Part shown: positions 36,150 through 45,021 of the stretch, in pieces
How positions within the stretch are numbered: position 1 is the stretch's first letter
Layout of the letters: the number at the start of each line of letters is the position of its first letter
DNA from: Bradyrhizobium sp. 149
Lineage (GTDB): Bacteria; Pseudomonadota; Alphaproteobacteria; Rhizobiales; Xanthobacteraceae
Direction of reading: 5' to 3'
Length of the DNA stretch: 64,000 nucleotides
NCBI RefSeq assembly: GCF_023073915.1
Contig: NZ_JADPKK010000020.1
Span: 321,001-385,000, forward strand
Notes under the pieces: model-generated
What the model was told of the DNA's origin: nothing
The model's database searches: none
The model's input: only the letters and a program-made list of their open reading frames with translations
Translations under genes and position numbers: made by a program

Positions 36150-36626
36150 TCAATTCTCGTCCTCCACCTGCTGCGCGGTGAAGCGATCATCGGCACGACG
36201 CAGCCGTCGGCAGAGTTCGCGATTGATGTTTTGCAGGACGATCACATAGGCGTGGATATCGGCCTTGTAGCAGGCGTAGAGCTTCTGGGCCGTCAATTCG
36301 TAGAGCACCGTCGGACTCTCCGCGATCACCGTGGCAGAGCGATTCTGCATTTCGATCAGCGTCATCTCGCCGAAGAAATCGCCGGGCTCCAGAACGGAAA
36401 TCGGGATCACGCTCCCCGCATTTGCCCGTTTGCTCACCGCCAGGCGCCCGGATTTGACGATGAACAGCGAGCGTCCGGGCTCGCCCTCCGTCACGACGGT
36501 TGCTCCGGCATCAAATCGGCACTCGACCAGCATCGAAATCAGGAGGTCGAGACTTTGATCCGGGATACCGCCGAAGAACGGCGTGGCGAGCAGGAATGCT
36601 TTCAGGTCGGGGACACTGACGGCCAT
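36150..36626 (-). CDS. Cyclic-nucleotide-binding-domain protein
   Basis: 158 aa, one cNMP domain: FDAGATVVTEGEPGRSLFIV, KSGRLAVSK, FFGEMTLIEMQNRSATVIAE (the F-G-E-x-x-L-x-x-x-x-R-x-A-T motif). No HTH follows, so it is not a Crp-type regulator; the C-terminus is a helix ending near LCRRLRRADD. It may sense cAMP/cGMP or act as a scaffold. Start at 36626; no strong SD, and an upstream in-frame start at 36675 is possible. Confidence 0.75.
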   Translation of the reverse strand: MAVSVPDLKAFLLATPFFGGIPDQSLDLLISMLVECRFDAGATVVTEGEPGRSLFIVKSGRLAVSKRANAGSVIPISVLEPGDFFGEMTLIEMQNRSATVIAESPTVLYELTAQKLYACYKADIHAYVIVLQNINRELCRRLRRADDRFTAQQVEDEN

Positions 36627-36710
36627 TGCTCGAGGATAATCTTCACCGCCTTCCGCGGCAAGCGGAGCAGACATTGGTGCTGACGACAACAAGGCGGTCT
36701 GCGCAAGTTC

Positions 36711-36847
36711 CGTAGGATGGGTAGAGCACTTGCGAAACCCATCATGCTTCCGCGCAGCTCGCAAGGGCCAAGCGAACCGTGCCCACCAACCATTATTAAA
36801 TGGATCGATGCTGGGCGCGGCACTACGCGCCTTTGCCCACCCTACGC
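36711..36847. repeat. Intergenic repeat, family C copy 2
   Basis: Left block CGTAGGATGGGTAGAGCACT and GCGAAACCCATCATGC, right block GCCCACCCTACG. It fills most of the 220-bp gap 36627–36846. Confidence 0.55.
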
Positions 36848-37482
36848 TACTGCCGCGCAATGCTGCCACCGCGCAGCGTCCGCTTTCGCCAGAGGTCAAC
36901 CATGACCTTGACGGTCACCGCGAGGACAGCTGCGCAAAGCGCGACCTTCGAGATCGTCTCCATCGTCCCCTCGATCAGCAGGCAATGGGCCACGCTGCCT
37001 GCGACGATGACGATCGCGAGGGGAATATGGACGATGCGCCAGGTGCGCAGTCGCAATCCCAATCGCCGGCGTAACAGCGCCAGGAGCGCGACGGTGAAGA
37101 TGGCCCACATGGCGGTCACGCCGAACGGGGAGAACGGCGTCGGTGACGTATAGGTCAGGGCGTCGATCATGTCGGGCGGGCTGGTGATCCAGAGGCCGGC
37201 GACGTGGATCACGACCATCAGGGCAAGCGCACCGCCGATCCAGTGATGGGCACGCCGTCCACGATAGCTCGACAATCCCGGCAAATAGCCGCCGATCAGC
37301 AGGGGCTGAACGAGCACGAGTCCGAGCGCAATGATCCCGGCGAAGCCGGCGAGGATGTAGACCGGGCCGCGCCATGCGAGCTGCTCGCTTCCGGCAGCGA
37401 GCGCGATCGGCACGCCGATGGCCAAGGCAAGGGCGACCCAGATCAGGCTCGCCCGGGCCGATTGCCACCCCTTGATTGGCAA
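36847..37482 (-). CDS. Ferric-reductase-like transmembrane protein
   Basis: 211 aa with six hydrophobic segments (LIWVALALAIGVPIALA, VYILAGFAGIIALGLVLVQP, HHWIGGALALMVVIHVAGLW, AMWAIFTVALLALLRR, WRIVHIPLAIVIVAGSVAHC, and VALCAAVLAVTVKVMVD). His residues in HHWIG/VVIHVAG and IVHIP/VAHC are spaced like heme ligands of the FRD-like family (PF01794). It likely passes electrons across the inner membrane. It begins 5 bp after the intradiol-like gene stop, so the two form an operon. Confidence 0.8.
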   Translation of the reverse strand: MPIKGWQSARASLIWVALALAIGVPIALAAGSEQLAWRGPVYILAGFAGIIALGLVLVQPLLIGGYLPGLSSYRGRRAHHWIGGALALMVVIHVAGLWITSPPDMIDALTYTSPTPFSPFGVTAMWAIFTVALLALLRRRLGLRLRTWRIVHIPLAIVIVAGSVAHCLLIEGTMETISKVALCAAVLAVTVKVMVDLWRKRTLRGGSIARQ

Positions 37483-37487
37483 TGCGA

Positions 37488-37991
37488 TCAGGCCGGCTGA
37501 AGGACGAAGTGCGCCTCGAGGCTGGTTTCCTTGGCGCTCCGCATCACCGGCCGCAGGAAGACGGTTTTGAATTCGCCGCTGTCATAGGCGAGATGGCCAT
37601 GCGGCTGGCCGAAGATCGGAATGATCTGCGGCATCTCGAGCCGGAACTTGCCGTCCTTGTCGGTGAGCGTGGCGCCATGGCTCTGCGGCTCGTGCTCCTG
37701 CCCTTCGGTGGTGTGCGCCCAGATCTGGATGCGCTGCCCGGCGAGTGGCGCCCCGTCGCCGGCGCGGCGCACGGTGCCGCTCATCCAGAAGCCCCCCTTT
37801 CCGATCCGCTCCACGATCGCCGCGCCCTTGCGGTAGTTGTTCGCCCCGCCCGACATCGAATCGGTTGGTGCGAGGCCGTTCGCACCGGCAGGCAACAGCA
37901 GCCCGGGAACGCCGGTTGCCAAAAGCCCGGTTGCCAGAACGGAGCTGCCGGCGACGAGGAAATTGCGGCGATTGAGTACGACCTTGGTCAT
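37488..37991 (-). CDS. Exported intradiol-dioxygenase-like protein
   Basis: 167 aa. A twin-arginine-like signal RRNFLVAGSSVLATGLLATG points to export. The mature part has the intradiol fold signature: SGTVRRAGDGAPLAGQRIQI, DKDGKFRLEMP and GQPHGHLAYD (the two His ligands). Catechol dioxygenases have Tyr ligands in the G-x-Y-x-F and GPFY segments; here the first position reads GKF, and I do not see the second Tyr. It could be inactive or have other chemistry. Coupled to the ferric-reductase-like protein, which suggests periplasmic redox function. Confidence 0.75.
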   Translation of the reverse strand: MTKVVLNRRNFLVAGSSVLATGLLATGVPGLLLPAGANGLAPTDSMSGGANNYRKGAAIVERIGKGGFWMSGTVRRAGDGAPLAGQRIQIWAHTTEGQEHEPQSHGATLTDKDGKFRLEMPQIIPIFGQPHGHLAYDSGEFKTVFLRPVMRSAKETSLEAHFVLQPA

Positions 37992-38127
37992 GTCGGTTCC
38001 TCCTGGCGAGCATCCAATGGCTCCAGCGAGCGTACAACAACACGCGCCAGACGCCCAGTTGGGCCGAGGGGCGCAACGGGTCGCAATGACGGTGTTGTGA
38101 ACGGAGTTTTGGGCGCTCGAACAGCTT

Positions 38128-38219
38128 CGCAGGATGGACCGAGCGGAAGCGAAACCTGGCGCGCCTTGCGCGATGACGAACCATGACGGTTTCGCAAGTG
38201 CTCTACCCATCCGACGCGC
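38128..38219. repeat. Intergenic repeat, family C copy 3
   Basis: CGCAGGATGGACCGAGCG at the left and TTTCGCAAGTGCTCTACCCA at the right; partly matches copies 1 and 2. It lies upstream of the luciferase-like gene. Confidence 0.5.
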
Positions 38220-38272
38220 TGACACTACATGTGATGTTCCAGACGCGCAGATCCTTCACGCCGGTGCCACAC

Positions 38273-39268
38273 ATGATCCCCTTCTCCCTGCTCGACCTCG
38301 CGCCCATCCGCCAAGGCGGCGATGCGGCGCAGGCGTTTCGCAATTCGCTCGATCTCGCGCAGCATGCCGAGGGCTGCGGCTACAAGCGGTTCTGGCTGGC
38401 CGAGCATCACAACATGACGGGCATCGCGAGCGCGGCGACGTCGGTGGTGATCGGGCATATCGCGGGCGGCACCAGGACGATCCGGGTCGGCTCCGGCGGA
38501 ATCATGCTGCCGAACCATTCGCCGCTGGTGATCGCCGAGCAGTTCGGCACGCTGGCCTCGCTCTATCCCGGGCGGATCGATCTCGGGCTCGGCCGCGCGC
38601 CGGGCACCGACCAGTTCACCGCACGGGCGCTGCGGCGCGATCTCGCCACGAGTTCGGAGAATTTTCCGCAGGACGTGCTGGAGTTGCAGGCGCTGCTCGG
38701 CGATGTGCAACCGAATCAGGCGATCCGCGCCGTGCCCGGCATGGGCACCAAGGTGCCGCTGTGGATCCTGGGATCCAGCACCTTTGGCGCGCAGCTCGCA
38801 GGCATGCTCGGCCTGCCGTTTGCGTTCGCATCACATTTCGCGCCGCAAATGATGATGCGGGCGCTGCGGGAATATCGCGCGCGCTTCGAGCCGTCGGCGC
38901 AGCTCGACAAGCCCTATGCGATGGTCGGCGTCAATGTGTTCGCTGCCGACAGCAATGAGGACGCGCAGCGCATGTTCTCCTCGCTGCAGCAGCAGTTCAT
39001 CAATCTGCGCCGCGGCACGCCCGGCCCGCTGCCGCCGCCGGTCGACGACATGGACGCGCTGTGGTCGCCGGCGGAAAAGGCGATGGTCGGCCAGTCGCTG
39101 TCCTGCTCCGCGGTCGGCTCGCCTGAAGTTGTCGAACAAAAACTGAAGGCGCTGATCGCCGATACCGGCGCGGACGAATTGATGACGACGGGACAGATCT
39201 ACGACCACGCCGCGCGGCTGCGCTCGTTCGAGATCGCGGCCGAGGTGCGGGACCGGCTGGCGGGGTGA
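38273..39268 (+). CDS. LLM-class flavin-dependent oxidoreductase
   Basis: 331 aa. [40 protein letters not shown], and [16 protein letters not shown] are signatures of bacterial luciferase-like monooxygenases of the MsnO8/YhbW subgroup. They use FMNH2 from a separate reductase; the natural substrate is unknown. I start at 38273 because family members begin at the [10 protein letters not shown] strand; in-frame 38234 and 38183 are open too. Single gene. Confidence 0.85.
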   Translation: MIPFSLLDLAPIRQGGDAAQAFRNSLDLAQHAEGCGYKRFWLAEHHNMTGIASAATSVVIGHIAGGTRTIRVGSGGIMLPNHSPLVIAEQFGTLASLYPGRIDLGLGRAPGTDQFTARALRRDLATSSENFPQDVLELQALLGDVQPNQAIRAVPGMGTKVPLWILGSSTFGAQLAGMLGLPFAFASHFAPQMMMRALREYRARFEPSAQLDKPYAMVGVNVFAADSNEDAQRMFSSLQQQFINLRRGTPGPLPPPVDDMDALWSPAEKAMVGQSLSCSAVGSPEVVEQKLKALIADTGADELMTTGQIYDHAARLRSFEIAAEVRDRLAG

Positions 39269-39309
39269 GCGGGCAGGATCTAACGCGACCGACTTAGCAC
39301 CGCGCGCCC

Positions 39310-39389
39310 GTCATTGCGAGCGAAGCGAAGCAATCCATTCTGCGGAAGCAAGTCTGGATTGCTTCGTCGCTTCGCTCCTCGCAATGACA
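39310..39389. repeat. Intergenic palindromic repeat, family B copy 2
   Basis: TCATTGCGAGCGAAGCGAAG…CAATCCA and TGGATTGCTTCG…CTCGCAATGA form long inverted arms, as in 3772–3849. It sits between convergent genes. Confidence 0.75.
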
Positions 39390-39396
39390 GGTGGCC

Positions 39397-40272
39397 CTAA
39401 TCCGGAAAGCCGAACAGCTTCGCCGGATTGTGCACCAAAACCTTCTCCAACTCCGCCTGGTCGGGCGCGTAGCGGTACATCAGCTCGAGCAGGTCGGCAT
39501 CGTTGGGCGGTTGCTTGACGGAGACCGGATGCGGCCAGTCGCTGGCCCAGACGCAGCGGTCGATAGCTGCCTCGATATAGGCCCGCGCGATCGGGATCAC
39601 GTCGTCGTAGGGCGGCCCAAGCTTCGAGGTCTTCTCGCCGAGCGACAGCATCACCCAGAAATTGCCCTTGGCGAGCAGCTCGAGCATCTTGCGCAGATTC
39701 GGATCGTTGTTGCCGGCTTCCGGATCGGGCCGCGCCATGTGGTCGATCAGCACGGGCACGTCGAGATTCTCGTACTTTGCGACGCTGGAGACGATGCCGT
39801 CCTTCTCCGGCTGGATCTTGACGTACCAGCCGAGCTCGCGGATGCGTGCAATGGCGCGGGCGAAATCGGCGTCGGATAGCACCGCGCCGAGCTCCTGGCG
39901 GAAGCTGAAGCGCGCGCCGCGGACACCGGCATCATGCAGCTTGGCGAGATAAGCGTCGTTCGCCTCGGCGAACACCAGTGCGTTGGCGCAGCCGCGATAG
40001 TTCGGGCCCATCGCGGCGAGGCCGTCGAGCACGACGGCATGATCGGCGCCGTAGGTCGTGGTCTGCACGATGATGCCGCGCTCGATGCCGAGCGTCTTGT
40101 GCACGCGCAGCGCCGCTTCCCAGGTCGCAGTCGGCATCCGGTAGGCAGCGCCGGGACGCTCGGGATATTTGTCCGCGGGCCCCAGCACGTGAAACTGGCT
40201 GTCGACGGTTTTGGGCGGCGGCGCCTTGCCCGGGCGGCGCGGATTCGGATCGAACGGCAGATAGGTCGGCAT
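39397..40272 (-). CDS. Amidohydrolase (TIM-barrel, PDC-hydrolase/sulfomuconolactone-hydrolase-like)
   Basis: 291 aa. DSQFHVLGPADKYPERP near the N-terminus replaces the usual D-x-H-x-H by D-S-Q-F-H; VLIDHMARPDPEAG and RCVWASDWPHPVS are as in 2-pyrone-4,6-dicarboxylate hydrolase and related amidohydrolase-2 enzymes. Some relatives are decarboxylases. A lactone hydrolysis or decarboxylation in aromatic catabolism is likely. It is last in a six-gene minus-strand operon (44001–39397) next to an IclR regulator. Confidence 0.8.
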   Translation of the reverse strand: MPTYLPFDPNPRRPGKAPPPKTVDSQFHVLGPADKYPERPGAAYRMPTATWEAALRVHKTLGIERGIIVQTTTYGADHAVVLDGLAAMGPNYRGCANALVFAEANDAYLAKLHDAGVRGARFSFRQELGAVLSDADFARAIARIRELGWYVKIQPEKDGIVSSVAKYENLDVPVLIDHMARPDPEAGNNDPNLRKMLELLAKGNFWVMLSLGEKTSKLGPPYDDVIPIARAYIEAAIDRCVWASDWPHPVSVKQPPNDADLLELMYRYAPDQAELEKVLVHNPAKLFGFPD

Positions 40273-40285
40273 GCGGCAGGCTCCC

Positions 40286-40678
40286 TCAGTCGATCACGGC
40301 AGTGAAGTCGCACTGCACCAGCGCGCCGCCGTCCATGTTGTCCATCGGCAGCGCGTGGCGCGCCGGGCGCGAATGCTCGTCCGGAAACATTTTTAGCCAC
40401 TCGACGTTGACCGGACCGCGCTGGGTACGGTCCTTCAGCCACACCGTCATCTTGATGATGTCGTCCGTGGTGCCGCCGGCAGCTTCCACTGTCGCCTTCA
40501 TGTGCGCGAACATGTTGGCGCATTGGGCGTCGAGACTCTCGGGCATCACGCCCGCGCCATCGCGGCCGAGGATGACGCCCGACATTACGAGATTGCCGAT
40601 GCGGCAGGCGTTCGGGATCGGATTGGCATGCTTGAAGCCGCCGATATGGATGCTTTTGCGCCGCGTTTGACCAGTCAT
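40286..40678 (-). CDS. RidA-family protein, possible aminomuconate deaminase
   Basis: 130 aa. PIPNACRIGNLVMSGVILGR, QCANMFAHMKATVEAAGGTT and the C-terminal VQCDFTAVID fit the YjgF/RidA fold. Members deaminate enamine/imine compounds; 2-aminomuconate deaminases belong here. Located between a hydratase and an amidohydrolase of a catabolic operon, it may deaminate a ring-cleavage product. The role is inferred from context. Confidence 0.78.
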   Translation of the reverse strand: MTGQTRRKSIHIGGFKHANPIPNACRIGNLVMSGVILGRDGAGVMPESLDAQCANMFAHMKATVEAAGGTTDDIIKMTVWLKDRTQRGPVNVEWLKMFPDEHSRPARHALPMDNMDGGALVQCDFTAVID

Positions 40679-40703
40679 GGTGCGCTCCCTCTTTATTGTT
40701 GGT

Positions 40704-41507
40704 TCAGACGAACTGGCACGACACCGAGCCGAAGGCGCCGTAATCGGCGTGGAACGTGTCGCCGCGGCGGATGTCGACCGGCCGCGTGAACGATCCCGCC
40801 AGCACGATTTCGCCGGCGGCGAGATGCTCGTCATGCGGCGCGAGGCGGTTGGCGAGCCAGGCGATGCCATTGGCGGGATGATTGAGCACGCCGGCGGCAA
40901 GCCCGGTCTCCTCGACCTCGCCATTGCGGAACAACAGCGCGCCAATCCAGCGCATGTCCGCATCCATCGGGCGGAACGGCCGGCCGCCGAGCACCAGCGC
41001 GGCGTTCGCCGCATTATCCGAGATCGTGTCCATGACTTTTCGCGCCTTGCTGGTCTCGGGATCGACGCGGTGCATGCGCGTCTCCAGGATCTCCAGCGCG
41101 GGGGTCACGTAGTCGGTGGCGTTGAGCACGTCGAAGATGGTGCAATCGGGCCCGCGCAGCGGCGCCTTCAGCACGAAGGCGAGTTCGACCTCGATCCGCG
41201 GCGCATGAAAACGGTCGAACGGAATCGGAGTGGCATCGGCATAGAACATGTCGGCGAACAGCACACCGTAGTCAGGCTCGGAAATGCCGACCGCATTCTG
41301 CATCGCCTTCGAGGTCAGGCCGATCTTGTGACCCTTGATGACCCGGCCGCGGCCGAGCTGAAGTTTGGTCCAGGCGCGCTGAACGGCATAGGCATCCTCG
41401 ATGCTGAACTCGGGATAGTCCTTCGAGAACATCGTGATCAGCGTCTTGGTGCGCTCGGCCTCGTCGAGGCGCGCGGCAAGGCGTTCGATCGTGGCGGCAT
41501 CCAGCAT
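40704..41507 (-). CDS. 2-keto-4-pentenoate/2-oxohepta-3-ene-1,7-dioate hydratase
   Basis: 267 aa, typical length. [50 protein letters not shown] and [20 protein letters not shown] are hallmarks of HpaH/MhpD-type hydratases, with metal-binding Glu residues in EVELAF. It adds water to a 2-hydroxydienoate after meta cleavage; 4-oxalocrotonate decarboxylase is a close relative and cannot be excluded. It ends 25 bp before the RidA gene and starts 3 bp after the FAH gene. Confidence 0.85.
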   Translation of the reverse strand: MLDAATIERLAARLDEAERTKTLITMFSKDYPEFSIEDAYAVQRAWTKLQLGRGRVIKGHKIGLTSKAMQNAVGISEPDYGVLFADMFYADATPIPFDRFHAPRIEVELAFVLKAPLRGPDCTIFDVLNATDYVTPALEILETRMHRVDPETSKARKVMDTISDNAANAALVLGGRPFRPMDADMRWIGALLFRNGEVEETGLAAGVLNHPANGIAWLANRLAPHDEHLAAGEIVLAGSFTRPVDIRRGDTFHADYGAFGSVSCQFV

Positions 41508-41510
41508 GGC

Positions 41511-42371
41511 TTAACTCTCCGCCGCGACGGTGTTGCGGAGCACGCCGATGCGGCTGGATTCGACCTCGACGACATCGCCGACTTTCAGCCAGCGCGGCGG
41601 GTCAAAGCGGGCGCCCGCTCCGGTCGGCGTGCCCGTCACGATCATGTCGCCGGGCTTGAGGGTCGCGAAGGTGGAGAGGTAGGAGATCAGGAAGTCGAAC
41701 GGGAACATCAGCCGCTCGGTCGTGTCCTGCTGCCGCACCTCGCCGTTGACGCGCGTGATGATGTCATGAGGCCCGCGCGGGTCGAGTTCGTCCGCGGTGA
41801 CGATCCACGGGCCGATGCTGCCGGAGCGGTCGAAATTCTTGCCTTGCGTGACGTTGAACTTGCCGTGGCGCAGCCAGTCGCGGATCGTGCCCTCGTTGCA
41901 GAGCGTCATGCCGAAGATGTGCTCCCAGGCCTTTTCGCGCGGAATGTGGCGGCCGCCCTGGCCGATCACGATGACGAGCTCGCCCTCGTAGTCGAGCTGA
42001 TCCGATACCTTGGGTTTCTCCAGCGGCTGACCGGAGCCTGTCATCGAGGACATGCTGCGCACGAACAGGCTGGGATATTTGGGCAGGTCGGAGCTGTCTT
42101 TATACTCCGCGTTGCGCTCGGCGTAGTTGACGCCGATGCACCAGAGCTTTTCCGGTGCCAGCACCGGCGGCAGCAGCACGAGATCGTCGAGCGCATAGTT
42201 CGGCTTTTGTCCGGCGATGGCTTCCTGCGCGTCGGCCAGCGCATTGGCCGCGATCAGCGCCCTCACGTCGGAGAAGTCGCGGCCGATCCGCCTGGTCAGA
42301 TCGACGACACCGCCTTCAATGGCGGCACCGTAGTGCGGCTCTCCGTCCACGAGATAGCTCACCAGTCGCAT
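41511..42371 (-). CDS. Fumarylacetoacetate-hydrolase family protein
   Basis: 286 aa. The FAH domain shows KLWCIGVNYAERNAEYK, QLDYEGELVIVIGQGGRHI (metal-binding Glu in YEGELV) and TGTPTGAGARF. Typical activities are fumarylpyruvate/acylpyruvate hydrolysis, or isomerisation/decarboxylation as in HpcE. In this operon it would process the open-chain keto acid. It begins 43 bp after the flavin reductase gene stop on the same strand. Confidence 0.85.
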   Translation of the reverse strand: MRLVSYLVDGEPHYGAAIEGGVVDLTRRIGRDFSDVRALIAANALADAQEAIAGQKPNYALDDLVLLPPVLAPEKLWCIGVNYAERNAEYKDSSDLPKYPSLFVRSMSSMTGSGQPLEKPKVSDQLDYEGELVIVIGQGGRHIPREKAWEHIFGMTLCNEGTIRDWLRHGKFNVTQGKNFDRSGSIGPWIVTADELDPRGPHDIITRVNGEVRQQDTTERLMFPFDFLISYLSTFATLKPGDMIVTGTPTGAGARFDPPRWLKVGDVVEVESSRIGVLRNTVAAES

Positions 42372-42414
42372 TGTCGTTCTCCAATGGTGTTGAGGTGCGC
42401 GCGGGGCGGCACGC

Positions 42415-43032
42415 TCACTCGGGCGATTTGGGAGTCTGGAACACGCCGCGCAGCGTCACGATCTCGCCGAGCCGGGCGTAACGCGGTCCGCCGATGCGCG
42501 CGATCGGATCGAGCGCCGCGGTTTCGACCTTGCCGTCGTTCACGAGGCCGTCGCGGATGTGGAACATCACGACCTCGCCGACGATCAGCCGGCTGCGGGC
42601 GTCGCCGAATTCGAGGCACTGCCGGAAACGGCATTCCATCGCGACGGGTGCAACGCCAAGCCGGGGCACCTTGATGCGCTCGCTCGGATGCGTCTCCAGG
42701 CCAAGCTCCGCGACCTCGCTGATTTCAGGAGGATGCTCGACGGAGCTGTCATGCACGGCCTGCATCAGCGGGGTATCGGCGATGTGGATGACGTATTCCT
42801 CGGTGTCGAGGATGTTGTGCGCGGTGTCCTTGTAGTCTGCGCCCTTGCGGCCGACGCTGATGGCCAGCATCGGCGGCTTCTGCGAGACGAAGGTGAAGGC
42901 GCTGAACGGTGCGAGGTTGAGCACGCCCGAGCGCGACAGGCTCGTCACCCAGGCGATCGGACGCGGCACCACGATGCCCGTCATCAGCCGGTAGATGCGC
43001 TCGGCGCCGAGCTCGGTGGGGTCGATCCGCAT
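42415..43032 (-). CDS. Flavin reductase family protein
   Basis: 205 aa. RLMTGIVVPRPIAWVTSLSR, NLAPFSAFTFVSQKPPMLAI and DTEEYVIHIA are the FMN-binding flavin-reductase-like (split-barrel) signatures. Such proteins reduce flavin for two-component monooxygenases or, in some pathways, act as esterases or decarboxylases. No oxygenase partner is encoded nearby. It lies 3 bp after the TctC-like gene. Confidence 0.82.
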   Translation of the reverse strand: MRIDPTELGAERIYRLMTGIVVPRPIAWVTSLSRSGVLNLAPFSAFTFVSQKPPMLAISVGRKGADYKDTAHNILDTEEYVIHIADTPLMQAVHDSSVEHPPEISEVAELGLETHPSERIKVPRLGVAPVAMECRFRQCLEFGDARSRLIVGEVVMFHIRDGLVNDGKVETAALDPIARIGGPRYARLGEIVTLRGVFQTPKSPE

Positions 43033-43035
43033 CGA

Positions 43036-44001
43036 TCAATCCGCCTTGATGTTGGCCTTGCGCACGATCGGAATCCATTTGGCGTCCTCGCGCTCGAGAT
43101 AGGCCTTGAATTCGTCCGGCGTCATCGCGACGGCTTCGCCGCCGAGCTTCTCGAACTTGTCGACCACGACAGGGTCCTTCAGGATCGCGGTCAGCGCTTC
43201 GTGCAGCTTGTCGATCACAGGCGCCGGCGTGCCTGCCGGTGCGAACAGGCCGGTGAAGGTCTGGCCGTCAAAGTCCTTGTAGCCGAGCTCAGTGAAGGTC
43301 GGCACGTCGGGCAGCGACTTCAGCCGGTGCGGGCTGGTGACGGCCAGCGCCCGAAACAGGCCGGCCTTGATGTGCTGCAGGCTGACCGTGAGCTGGTCGA
43401 ACGCGAACTGCACCTGCCCGCCGAGCAGATCGTTGACCGCAGGCGCATTGCCCCGATAGTGCGCCGTGACCCATTGCAAGTCGAGGCTGGACTGCATCAG
43501 CTCGCTGAGCAGATGGTTGGTCGTGCCGGGACCCGGGGATGCCATCGTCAGCTTGCCCGGCTCGCGCTTGGCAAGGTCGATGAATTCCTTGAAATTCGTC
43601 GCCTGCACCGACGGATGCACCTCGAGCACCAACGGCGTCATCGAGATCGTCGTGATCGGCAGGAAGTCCTTCTTCCAGCTGTAGGCGTCGCGCTTGTTGA
43701 TCTCGGTCGCGAACAGCACCGGCCCGTTGGCGCCAACGAACAGCGTGTAGCCGTCGGGCGCGGATTTCGCGAAGGCCTCGCCCGCGATCATGCCGCCGGC
43801 ACCCGCCTTGTTCTCGATGATGAAGGGCTGCCCGAGCTTTTCCTGGAGCTTGTCGGCGATGATGCGCGCGGCGCTGTCGACATTGCCGCCGGCCGGATAG
43901 GGCACGATCAGCTTGACGTTGCGCGACGGCCATTGCTGGCCCGACGCCGGTCCCGTCAACATCGCCGCTGCGGCAGCTATGGCAATCCAGATTAATCTCA
44001 T
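43036..44001 (-). CDS. Tripartite tricarboxylate transporter substrate-binding protein (TctC/Bug)
   Basis: 321 aa with a signal peptide (AIAAAAAMLTGPASG). WPSRNVKLIVPYPAGGNVDS is the Bug signature; GPVLFATEIN and PGTTNHLLSELMQ follow. It captures a carboxylate in the periplasm. The membrane TctA/TctB partners are absent here, as is common for Bug proteins. First gene of the catabolic operon, 129 bp from the IclR operator, so it likely binds the operon's substrate. Confidence 0.88.
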   Translation of the reverse strand: MRLIWIAIAAAAAMLTGPASGQQWPSRNVKLIVPYPAGGNVDSAARIIADKLQEKLGQPFIIENKAGAGGMIAGEAFAKSAPDGYTLFVGANGPVLFATEINKRDAYSWKKDFLPITTISMTPLVLEVHPSVQATNFKEFIDLAKREPGKLTMASPGPGTTNHLLSELMQSSLDLQWVTAHYRGNAPAVNDLLGGQVQFAFDQLTVSLQHIKAGLFRALAVTSPHRLKSLPDVPTFTELGYKDFDGQTFTGLFAPAGTPAPVIDKLHEALTAILKDPVVVDKFEKLGGEAVAMTPDEFKAYLEREDAKWIPIVRKANIKAD

Positions 44002-44129
44002 GTTAACCTCCCGGCGGCGCTTCCAAGTCTTCGAATTCGAGGTCGGGCGCCACAGACACTGCTTACGGCATCTCGATCGGAGCGCAATCTCCAGATGCGC
44101 GCTTTACCTGTCGAGTGAATTGTGGCGTT

Positions 44130-44150
44130 CTTGTCCATAGTATGGACAAG
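44130..44150. promoter_or_regulatory. Candidate IclR operator, perfect palindrome
   Basis: Arms CTTGTCCATA and TATGGACAAG around a single G: a 21-bp perfect inverted repeat between the divergent regulator and the catabolic operon. It overlaps the ATG at 44142. Confidence 0.7.
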
Positions 44151-44942
44151 ACGAATCTCGCGAAATCCGCCCGCCGCATGCCCGAACCGCGACAAGGCGC
44201 GCAGGCAATCCGGCGTGCGCTCGCCGTGCTGCGCATTCTCGCCGCAGGCCGCGAAGACGGCGTGCCGCTGGCCGAAGTGGTGCGGGCGACCGGCCTCACC
44301 CGTCCGACCGTGCATCGCATCGTCCACGTGCTGATCGAGGAAGGCATCGTCGAACGGCACGACCGAACCGGCCGCTACGCGATCGGCAATCAGGTGCCCG
44401 AGCTCGCGCTCGCACGGGCCCGGCCGTCGCGGCTGCTGATCGCCGCCAATCCGTCGCTGCAACGCGCCTCGACCGAGATCGGCGACACGCTGTTCCTGAC
44501 GGTGCGGACCGGCAACGACACACTGTGCGTCGATCGCAGGATCGGAATCTATCCGATCCAGGTCCTGTCGATCGAGGTCGGCGCGCGCCGGCCGCTCGGC
44601 GTCTCCAGCGCAGGCGTCGCCATCCTCGCCGCGATGCCGGCGCAGGACGCGCGAAAAATCGTCGCCGCCAACGAGAAGAGACTGGAGGCCTACCGGACCG
44701 ACGCTGCGACGGTGCTGGGCCAGGTCACCGCCGCGAGACGGCGGGGATACAACATGCGGGAGATCGGCCTGGTGCAGGGCACGAAATCGATCTCGACCTG
44801 GATCAAGACGCCGGACGGCCGCCCTGCCGCTGCGATCACCGTCTCCGCCGTTCGCACGAGGCTCGGCCCGCGGCGCGAACAGGAGGTGGCGGAGATCTTG
44901 CTGCGGGAGGCGCGCGCGATCGAGCAGGCGATCCGGGGCTAG
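44142..44942 (+). CDS. IclR-family transcriptional regulator
   Basis: 266 aa. N-terminal winged HTH (AIRRALAVLRILAAGREDGV, PLAEVVRATGLTRPTVHRIV) and a C-terminal ligand domain with DTLFLTVRTGNDTLCVDR and PLGVSSAGVAILAAMP. IclR proteins control catabolic genes by effector binding. It is divergent from the operon at 44001, so it should regulate that. The start at 44142 lies inside the palindrome; an in-frame ATG at 44178 would leave the operator upstream, and a GTG at 44115 is also open. Confidence 0.87.
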   Translation: MDKTNLAKSARRMPEPRQGAQAIRRALAVLRILAAGREDGVPLAEVVRATGLTRPTVHRIVHVLIEEGIVERHDRTGRYAIGNQVPELALARARPSRLLIAANPSLQRASTEIGDTLFLTVRTGNDTLCVDRRIGIYPIQVLSIEVGARRPLGVSSAGVAILAAMPAQDARKIVAANEKRLEAYRTDAATVLGQVTAARRRGYNMREIGLVQGTKSISTWIKTPDGRPAAAITVSAVRTRLGPRREQEVAEILLREARAIEQAIRG

Positions 44943-45021
44943 GCCGGCCCGTCAATGGGCTGACGTTCCCCGCCATTTGTGGCACAAGAGCGCCTCCGCC
45001 GACCGACCAACGAGGCCACGC

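Noticed and set aside
44943..45021. SAM-II riboswitch before the sulfhydrylase gene
   Set aside because: The gap is only 79 bp and shows neither the expected pseudoknot elements nor a U-rich loop.
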